DNA of 64,000 bases, taken from contig NC_134428.1 of NCBI RefSeq assembly GCF_030867145.1, positions 22,919,537 through 22,983,536 on the forward strand. Direction: 5' to 3'. This DNA comes from Opisthocomus hoazin (taxonomy: Eukaryota; Chordata; Aves; Opisthocomiformes; Opisthocomidae). Below, one piece after another: positions 56,649-64,000 of this stretch. Under the pieces are notes generated by a model. That model made no database searches and was not told the origin of the DNA. It was given only the letters and a program-made list of their open reading frames with translations. The position numbers were made by a program, and so were the translations under genes. The first letter of the stretch is position 1, and each line of letters opens with the position of its first letter.

Positions 56649-59600
56649 GTGAGTGCAGGTCCGGGGCTGAGCCGCCGCAAGGCTCTTCCCTCGGCTGGGA
56701 GGAAGAGGAGGGCGGGTAGGACCTTGCTGAAGGCCGGGTACCCAGGCTGATCGCCGAGTGACGGTCACAGCCTGCTGCAGGGATGGTCCTGGGAGCCAGG
56801 GGTAGCTGCTGCCCCGCAGTCAGCTCTGGTCTCCTCCGCCTTTTTGGCAAGGACGAGGTTTCTTTCCCCTTCCCCGCTCCCCTGCTGTCGCCTGGTGCTC
56901 TGCAGCAGAGCGGGGGCCTGAGCACCCCCCGAGCCACCAGATTTGTGGTGCGAGCGTGAGCTGTGTGGCAGCCGATGGTTGAAGTCCTTCCTCCACGCCC
57001 AGCACGCGTGCTCGGCCGTGCCGGGCTGGAGCCTGAGGCCTCCCAACATGCCGGACACCTTTCAGAGCCGGTGCTCAAGGAACCTCAGCCTCTGCTGGGA
57101 GCCTTGGCCAGGCACCAGAGCCGAGATGGTCCCGAGTCTCGCCCTACATAAGAAGGCCACCATTTTCAGGTCAATTTTGTTGTGTGCCGTTGGGCGATAT
57201 CCCGCTCCCTGCTGCAGAACGGCACTGCCAGCGGTGTTTATCGCCGGGAGCGAGCTGAGCTACACCGGAGCGTTTGTGGGTGCTCCGAGGGTGCGTCTGA
57301 TGCTGAGATGGACTGGCCGTGGCAGCTTGAGCCCCAGCAGAAAGCAGCTGTTTGCTGGGCAGGGGAAGAAGCTTGGTGAGCACCAGGATGGGGTTGGAGC
57401 TGATGGGTGCTGGGGTGACGCCACGGTGCTTTTAGCACAGCACCCGGTCAGGCACTCAGCCAGTTGGCACGGGTCCTGTCCCCACGCCAGCCACAGGTCC
57501 TGTAATCCCGGGATCTGATCCTCATCCATCCCTGGGCAGATGTGGCCTCCTGGGGCTGCCCGCTCTGCATTTACCCTGTCCCCGTCCGGACTGGCCTCGG
57601 CAGCGCCCACCTCGCCCCGCTCGCTCCCCGCGGGGATGCCGCCCACCCCCCTGCGCCCAGCGGTGCGTCTGACCTCCGAGGAGAATTAAAAAACCATCGC
57701 TCGTATGAGCGCCTGCCGCTGGGGTGCAGTTGCTCAGCAACACTGAAGAGTAGGCCACTAAAATGAGGAAATCGCGGTAGATTTCCCGACTCCGGGTGAT
57801 GGATGGTGACCCAGAAGCATCCTCGTCCGTCGCTCGTGTGCCGGCTCGGGGTGAAGCCGCCAGCACGCAGCGACGGACTGCGACGGAGCTGCTGCTCACT
57901 TGCGAGCGTTTCCCAGACGGGGTGTCTGGAGCTCGGTGCCTCCCTCCCGACGTTTGTTGACATTCGAAGCTGGAGCAGAAAGTTGACGGGATGAAACGCT
58001 CGCTTTTTCCCACTCTTCCCGAGGCACGGCGTCTCCTGCTTGCCCACGCCCCGGCAGCGGCTATCAGTGCTGTCTGTTGAGAGGACTTCTATTTCCAAGC
58101 ATTTTCTTTGTGACTTCCCCCATTTGGTAAATACTGGTTGAAATAGGCGTTTTTCTACCATGAGGTTGGGATTTTGATCAGATATATGTTTTTGCACGTT
58201 GAAACTTCCCTGCCCTACTGAGACGTGTGAGCATGGGTGATTCCCGCTCCGTGCACCGCCTCGGGCCGGCAGACCCATCCTCCGATGGCACGGCCACCGC
58301 CCCGGCCCCGTTTGCAGCCGTGGGGTTGCGGCCGCTGCGGAGCCGGGCTGCAGAGACACAGAGGGAACGTGGCACGGGGGAGCCAGCTCCTCTCCTCCAG
58401 CCAGAGCCATGGCTACGCCCCAAAACGTGCCAAAACCCTGCTCTGTTCTCCCTCTCCCCACGCTCCAGCTCGCAGCTCGGTCCTGCCCGCCGCATGGGAG
58501 GGAAAGGCATTGCAGAGCAAGGTGGGGCTGATTTATTGCTCCTTGGCCTGGTGCTGGATTTCGAAGCGGCGTGTTTGCTCCTCGCTGCAAGCGTTCATCA
58601 TCCCGAAGCGGTCCCGCTCTGGGTCCGAGCCAGGCGGGTTTCATTTGCAGTTCCAGCACGGCAGGAAGATTTCCCCAACCGGGGGAGAATTTGTTTTACG
58701 TTCGTTGCGTGCTTCTGGCATTTATTGCTTAACCAGAACGCACTTGATGTGGTCATCTCAAAAACGCTTTACAGCAGCAGCGTGCAAAGTGGGGGGAGCG
58801 GGAGAGGGAAGCGGGGACGTCCGAAGCAGGGATGTTTCCCAGTGCTCCGCCGATCCCCGTGGAGCTCGCAGAGATGCAGGGGCAGGTTGTCAGGCCGCGG
58901 CGGGAGGTCACGGGAGGGTCCCACAAACAAGCGGCTTCTCAATGCCAAGTTCACGCTGCTCTGGCTTGGACAAAAGCGCTTTGTGTGCGGTGTGCGGGCG
59001 TTGGCATCGCTGAAGGGGGAAGGTCCTGCCGGAGGCTCTGTCCCTCTCGGAAGTCTTTCAGGCTCCTCAAATCCCTGTCCCATGTCAGCCTTGGCACTGA
59101 CCTCGCTCTTGCTGTGAGCGAGGTTTGAACCAAAGCAGCCCGGGGTCATCCCTTCTCCCCTCCTTTCTTGCCTCATTTTTCTCCCAGGAGCTGGTTGGGA
59201 TAATTTTTGGATACTCTTTACCTGGTTGACCCTGACCGGGTTGGAGAGGCTGAGCTCCTCCCTGTGCCCGGCTCCAGCTCGGGGCTGTGCTTGCGGCCGA
59301 GTTGCAAACCCCGGCAGGCTGGGGGTTGGGGCGAAGGGTGGATGCTCCATCTTGGGAGCGAGCAAGTGGTTCGCTTGCGGGCAGCCTGCCCTGGAGGCGG
59401 GATGGGGCTGCGTCTCCCATGGAGGAGATGGGATCCCGGAGGCGGGATGGGGCTGTGTCTCCCACGGGGGAGATGGGATCCCGGAGGTGGGATGGGGCTG
59501 CGTCTCCCATGGAGGAGATGGGGATCCTGGAGGTGGGATGGGGCTGTGTCTCCCATGGGGGAGATGGGATCCCGGAGGTGGGATGGGGCTGTGTCTCCCA

Positions 59601-59949
59601 TGGGGGAGATGGGATCCCGGAGGTGGGATGGGGCTGTGTCTCCCATGGAGGAGATGGGGATCCCGGAGGCGGGATGGGGCTGCGTCTCCCACGGGGCAGA
59701 TGGGATCCCGGAGGCGGGATGGGGCTGTGTCTCCCACGGGGGAGATGGGATCCCGGAGGTGGGATGGGGCTGCGTCTCCCACGGGGGAGATAGGATCCTG
59801 GAGGTGGGATGGGCTGGTGGGGGGGAGCACCTTTGGGGTCCGCAGCCTGCAGGAAGCCGCGTTACAGCCCACAGTGGAGTGCGACACTCCCATCCCTGCG
59901 TGCTACCCTTTGGCACAGACCTCACCTTTTGCTCTTTCTCTGCCCGCAG
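56649..59949 (+). other. MPRIP intron 4
   Basis: About 3.3 kb, GTGAGT to CCGCAG. Its last 560 bp hold a 45-bp minisatellite (59393-59816). The rest is unique, with no gene recognised. Confidence 0.85.
59393..59816. repeat. 45-bp minisatellite just before MPRIP exon 5
   Basis: About nine units of 45-46 bp, each GGAGG(C/T)GGGATGGGGCTG followed by TCTCCCA and GGGATCC/CGGATCC-like words, beginning at 59393 and 59438 and so on. Because 45 is a multiple of three, long repetitive open frames arise on both strands. It ends about 130 bp before exon 5. Confidence 0.95.
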
Positions 59950-60034
59950 GTGGCTGGAGATGCTGATAGTCTATCCGAGGACAAACAAGCAGAATCAGAA
60001 GAAGAAGAGGAAGGTAGAGCCCCCAACTCCCCAG
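59950..60034 (+). CDS. MPRIP: MPRIP exon 5 (residues 139-167)
   Basis: 85 bases: one base completes Gly139, then 28 codons, leaving in phase 0 at CCCCAG|GTAACC. It holds the C-terminal helix of PH domain 1 with its signature Trp (W140 in GWLEMLIVYP), then RTNKQNQKKKRKVEPPTPQ, as in human. The lysine-rich KKKRKV run follows the PH helix directly. The donor GTAACC is weaker than the others in this gene, and the frame stays open past it. Later exons (second PH domain, coiled coil) lie beyond the window. Confidence 0.97.
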
Positions 60035-60085
60035 GTAACCCCGGGGGGACACACACTGTCGCCTGGTCCCTTGCCTCCCTCTCAG

Positions 60086-60175
60086 GGCCGCAACATTGCT
60101 CTGCCTCTGGGGAAGATCCCCCCAAACCAGCCGGACCAGCACTCTGCCAGCCCCCTGATGCTGCCTGCGCAGAGG
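60086..60175 (+). other. Possible alternative MPRIP exon segment
   Basis: 90 bases in the exon 5 frame with no stop, preceded by CCTCTCAG and followed by AGG|GTGAGA. It could be an extra exon or, with 60035-60085, an extension of exon 5 by 47 codons. The peptide (GRNIALPLGKIPPNQPDQ...) has no match I recognise in mammalian MPRIP, and the 51-base gap is too short for a normal intron, so an alternative donor is likelier than a separate exon. Confidence 0.25.
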
Positions 60176-61481
60176 GTGAGAGCCGGGGCAAGCCAGGGCA
60201 GCAGGACGGCGTGAAGTAATTCCTGGTCATCACTTCCCGGGGTCACACGCTACTGCTACTGCTTTTCTGGCTGCTTTGGGGCCACATTTCACCCCCTCCC
60301 CGGGCAATGTCTTTTGGCACCAGCCCTGCACACGCTGTCCCGGCAGCGGCCGCAAACCCGCGTGGTCCCCGTGGGCGACTGGGGAGAGATGCTGGCCTTT
60401 CATGGGCCATTTCGGCCAAAACAGGATGAAATTCCATCTGGCTCCGGTTACCCCCTTTGAGATGACCCGAGAGATAATGGGAATGAAAGGAAAATACTAA
60501 AGGCCAGGGCCAGGCTGGGAGCTCCGGGGGCCGGAGCCGGGCTCTCCAGGGACCCGGCGGTGGCTTCGTGCTCACTTTGACTATAAATGGTAAAAAGCGG
60601 GGCTGGCCGTGACTCATTCGTTCCTGCTGGGCTCCCACGTGGCCCGAGTGGGGGAGAATCCCACAGATGGGGAACGTGACCCCGAGGCCACCCTCGTCCC
60701 TTGCCGGGGCTGAGAACAGCCGTGTCCCTGAGGCTGCCTGACCTCTGGGTGCGTGTCCCACCGCTGCGGGGGACCGGCTGGGAGGGCTTCTCTGGCTGAG
60801 CCGGGATGCGGCGCTGGGGGCTGGAAACAGCATCGGGGCTCCCCCGAGCCCCGGTTTTCAGGTCCCCTTTGAAGAAGTCACCGGCATAGTCCTGGTGCAA
60901 ACCAGGCTGTGGGTGGGTTTTGAACGGTGTTTGTTTGAATCAGGTTTCCACCGCCGGATAAAGAGGTTCTGGGTGATGGGAAAAAAAATTGCGGCGTTAG
61001 ATGAGCCTTTGTTGCACATCAGGCTGGAAGTCTGAGCCACCCCCTGCCAAGGGCTGGGGTCGCCACAGCCCCTCCAGTGCTGGCTGGGGTGATGCTCTGG
61101 GGAAGATGCCTTCACCTTCTGTGGCCGAGAGCTGATGTGTGATGAGTTGCCCGTCCTCGAGCCCCAGGGAGGGGGCTGCTACGTTTGGGACACCCCAGCG
61201 AGCTGGTGCAGCAGAGCGGGGACAATCACTCCATCCCCAGCACAACGCTAAGCCCAGGCTGGGTTCAGGAGAGGGACGAGGCGGAGAGCCAGCAAAACAT
61301 CATTCTGGGTTACATTTCATCACCATGGCAACTTCTTGGAAACCGTACAGGATCCGAGCTCCTGAGCACCAAATAAGGGAAGCGGCTGCGGGAAGGATGC
61401 TGGCTCTCCGGGGGCGGGTGGGCTCCCCAGATGCTTGGGGATGGCGTGAGCGTGGAACCTGGTGGCACTTTTCCTCACCAT

Positions 61482-61547
61482 GGTTTGGGGTGGACCACCC
61501 TGCTCCCTCCTGCGCGAGGGAGGGAGCAGGGTGATCCACCCCAAGCC
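61482..61547. repeat. Long near-perfect inverted repeat (hairpin)
   Basis: Arms 61487-61510 and 61519-61542 are complementary at 23 of 24 positions around an 8-base loop. The stem extends outward by about five more pairs, one of them G-T. It could form a stem of about 29 bp in RNA. Confidence 0.8.
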
Positions 61548-61981
61548 CCATCCCCCTTGCAGTCCTCCTTCCACCATCTCCATCCCATCACTCCCAACCC
61601 CGTAGCGCTGGAAAAAGACTTAAATTCACTTTTGCGAAACCGACCTCCGCGTGGGACTCGCCACCAGACGGATGCTGCGATGTCGGGCGCTTGCGAGCGA
61701 TCTGCAAAGGCAGAAGGAAAACCCAAGGAGCGTTTTCCCGGCATCTTCCGAGTCGTGGTGATGTGGGTGGCTGGTTCGGGGAAGGAGAGAGGATGCAGAG
61801 GAGAAAATCAGCACCAAATCCCCCTCTGTGAAATGGCTCCTCCTGAAGTTGGCGGCTGTTCAGCTCGCTCTCCGTGTGCCGGCAGAGAAAGCCTAATTTC
61901 TTTCTAAAGACGGCCGCCCGCTAATCTGTCAGCAGATCATGTCTGAGAGCCACTCAGGGAGGGACGGACACCTTTGTGATT

Positions 61982-61995
61982 TAAAAAAAAAAAAA
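61982..61995. repeat. Poly-A tract
   Basis: Short A run followed by GAAAGAAAAG in MPRIP intron 5. No element body recognised. Confidence 0.6.
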
Positions 61996-62704
61996 GAAAG
62001 AAAAGCAATGGATATTTCTGCTTTTTCTCACTCCCCACGTAGTTTTTCCTTGTCTGTGCTACAGCAGAGCTTGGCTGCAGCCAGGCGCTCCTGGGGCCTC
62101 AGGGCCATTTTCAGCTCCCCTCCTCATTCTGCGTCTTCCCCCTGCAGAATCACTGGGGTGGGAGCGATGCAGGTGAATCTGGGAACGTCGCTCCAGCTGC
62201 AGATTTTTGAGCAGGAGTTGTTGGGTGTATCTTTAGAGGTGTTTTCACCTTTGCTTTGCAAGCAGGTTGTGGTCTTAGGCAGGTTTGCCTTGCGGCTTCT
62301 GCCATGCTCCGGCAGAGCGGTGCAGGCGGCGGGAGAGACTGGGCTGGCTGCCTGTGCTTGCCCGCTGTCCCTGGGAAATCGAGGCAGGATTTGGGGCTGA
62401 AATCTGGGTTTTGAGGCGCAGCCCTCTGTTGCAGGACGGGTTTGCACAGGCGTGCGGCAGGCTCGGGTAGGCAGAGCGTGCCCAGACACACTCAGTGAGG
62501 CCGATTTGGGTGCACGGTCCTTTTTGGAGCCGTTCGTACTGCTGAGCAGCAAAGAGTTAATTTCTCTGCTTGCTTGTAGACCACTTTTTTGCCCTCATAT
62601 CTCTGTCTAATTTAATACATATCTACAAATAATTATATGGAGGTGTGCGTAAGGGATATATAAACGCTGACGATGAGCTTTGGGCTTTCGGATCAATGAA
62701 AAAG

Positions 62705-62790
62705 AGGATGGTTGAGGTTGGAAGGGCCCTTGGAGATCGACTGCTGCGACCCGCTGCTCGGGCAGCATCCCCTCGAGCAGGACGCCCCTG
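62705..62790 (-). mobile_element. Diverged CR1 tail
   Basis: Inverted order of words GATGGTTGAGGTTGGAAGGG, CTTGGAGATCGACTG and CTGCTCGGGCAGCATC corresponds to the 3' UTR of an older CR1 type (GGTTGGAAGGGACCTCTGGAG... with CTGCTCAAGCAGGG). Heavily mutated; limits approximate. Confidence 0.6.
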
Positions 62791-63765
62791 AACTCCGGAT
62801 CATTTACCTCCAACGCCGCATTCCTTTAGGGTGAAATTTCCAAGGGTGTTTGTTTTAAAAATTGAGGTCATTTTCTGCTTGTTGTGGCTGTGCACGGAGC
62901 CAGGACCCGCTCCCTGGGAGATGCTCCGGCAGCTCCGGTGCTGCGAATGCCAATTTGGAGGTGCAGGGCTAAAACCCAGCCATGGCTCTGCTGCGGTGGG
63001 AGGGCAGATGGAGGGGATGCCCCTTGCAGCCCGTGTCCCCAGCCTGCGGCCGCTGGCTCGGGTGCTCCTGGCTTTCCCCTGCTCCATGGAAAGGAAACAA
63101 GCAGCCAGGAAACTTCCCACTATCTGGAGACTTTGGAGGAGGGTTAATTGTCATTGATTTATTGGTGGCTTTAAGAAAAATAATCTGTTAATGCAGAAGC
63201 TTAATACGACAACAGCAAAACATCTGGTAGCGAACAAAGCCAAACCCTAAATGAGTTGTGAAAGCTGCTGCCTCTCTGGGGCGTGCGCTGGACCTGGGCT
63301 GCCCGGGCTGCGGCCGCTGCCATGGCATCATCATCTGATGGACTCCAGAGCCCCGCGGTAGCTAGAGAAGCGTTTAAGATGATGAGTATTGTTATAAAAT
63401 AGCATAAAGCTCAATGCAGTGTTGTGTTTCCTTTTTAAAAGAAGCAACCTGTAACCAAAGCACGCGGGAGGAGTACAGCGGTGGTTGGGTTTTATTCTTT
63501 TTATCAGTGGCCCGTAGCAAGCCAGCTGTGACCAGCAAACAACGCAGCTGCTGGTGGCAGGGAATTCATTTTCTCCTCCATCCCATGTCCTGTAGCTTGA
63601 TTTCCTCGTTGTTCGGGGTTTTTTTTTGACGTTAGTTATAGTACTGAGAAAATTCAGACCTGGCAAACGAGACCTGGGAGAGAAGCCCGGTGTTGGTCTG
63701 TGTTGGTGAGAGGCGGTGGCTGCCCACGAGCCAGCCCGCAGAGGGACAGGGGGTGTGCAGAAGTA

Positions 63766-63880
63766 TTGGGGACCTGGAGAAGGACCAGGGACATGGAGAA
63801 GGTCCAGGGCTGTGGACAAGGACTGGGGACATGGAGGTGGACTGGGGACGTGGAGGAGGACCAGGGGCATGGAGAGGGAA
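63766..63880. repeat. Degenerate short tandem repeat
   Basis: About five units of roughly 24 bp with the pattern GGGACATGGAGAAGGACCAG. Units vary in length and sequence. Confidence 0.75.
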
Positions 63881-64000
63881 ATGGAGGATGCTGTGTTTAT
63901 TTGCATCAATTACAGAGGATGCACTGGCACCCCATGCTGGGTTTTGGCAGAGGTGAGGGGAGCATTTCCCGGTTCCCCGTGAGTCAGGACCCGACAGACC

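Larger units (their letters stand above)
60035..64000 (+). other. MPRIP intron 5 (partial)
   Basis: Runs off the right edge. It contains a phase-0 exon-like block (60086-60175), a long hairpin (61482-61547), an A-rich tract (61982-61995), a diverged CR1 tail (62705-62790) and a small tandem repeat (63766-63880). The next human exon (Ser-rich, after PPTPQ) was not recognised in this stretch. Confidence 0.75.

Noticed and set aside
59207-60214. 335-codon frame including MPRIP exon 5 as one gene
   Set aside because: The upstream part is a 45-bp minisatellite in an intron. Only 59950-60034 matches MPRIP, with exact splice sites.

Overview
This is a GC-rich piece of a vertebrate nuclear genome, almost certainly from a bird. 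The support is many CR1 non-LTR retrotransposon fragments with the avian-type 3' end (short ATTCTGTG repeats), GC-rich minisatellites, CpG-rich stretches, split genes with GT-AG introns, and vertebrate proteins. No bacterial, viral or organellar genes were seen. Species cannot be set from the sequence alone.

Two genes are recognised, arranged head to head. On the minus strand, 1977-6988 holds four coding exons of TNFRSF13B (TACI), the BAFF/APRIL receptor of B cells: two cysteine-rich domains, a transmembrane exon and a cytoplasmic tail with the conserved EPVETC block. All junctions are phase 1. The first exon was not identified with confidence; a weak candidate lies at 9065-9191. On the plus strand, the CpG island near 20.0-20.8 kb carries the start of MPRIP (myosin phosphatase Rho-interacting protein, M-RIP/p116Rip). 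Five coding exons, at 20693, 32098, 34171, 56497 and 59950, give the first 167 residues: the N-terminal actin-binding region and the whole first PH domain. The gene runs off the right edge. The same gene pair and orientation is known in mammals (human 17p11.2), so this is conserved synteny.

Layout: 1-361, a CR1 tail; 362-1976, 3' flank of TNFRSF13B; 1977-6988, TNFRSF13B exons and introns; about 7-19.7 kb, intergenic DNA with five CR1 pieces, an old LINE reverse-transcriptase remnant and a 47-bp minisatellite; 19.7-20.7 kb, a G-run repeat, CpG island and 5' UTR with two short upstream ORFs; 20.8 kb to the end, MPRIP exons and long introns with minisatellites, more CR1s and some candidate regulatory structure.

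The two genes work in different pathways (B-cell cytokine signalling; actomyosin and RhoA control), and nothing seen links them functionally. No wholly new gene system was found. The points most worth checking are an extra cysteine in TACI domain 1, a perfect CArG/TATA-like site beside a CpG-rich block inside MPRIP intron 3, a phase-0 open extension after MPRIP exon 5, a long hairpin in intron 5, and an uncharacterised 73-84 bp repeat present twice in intron 3.
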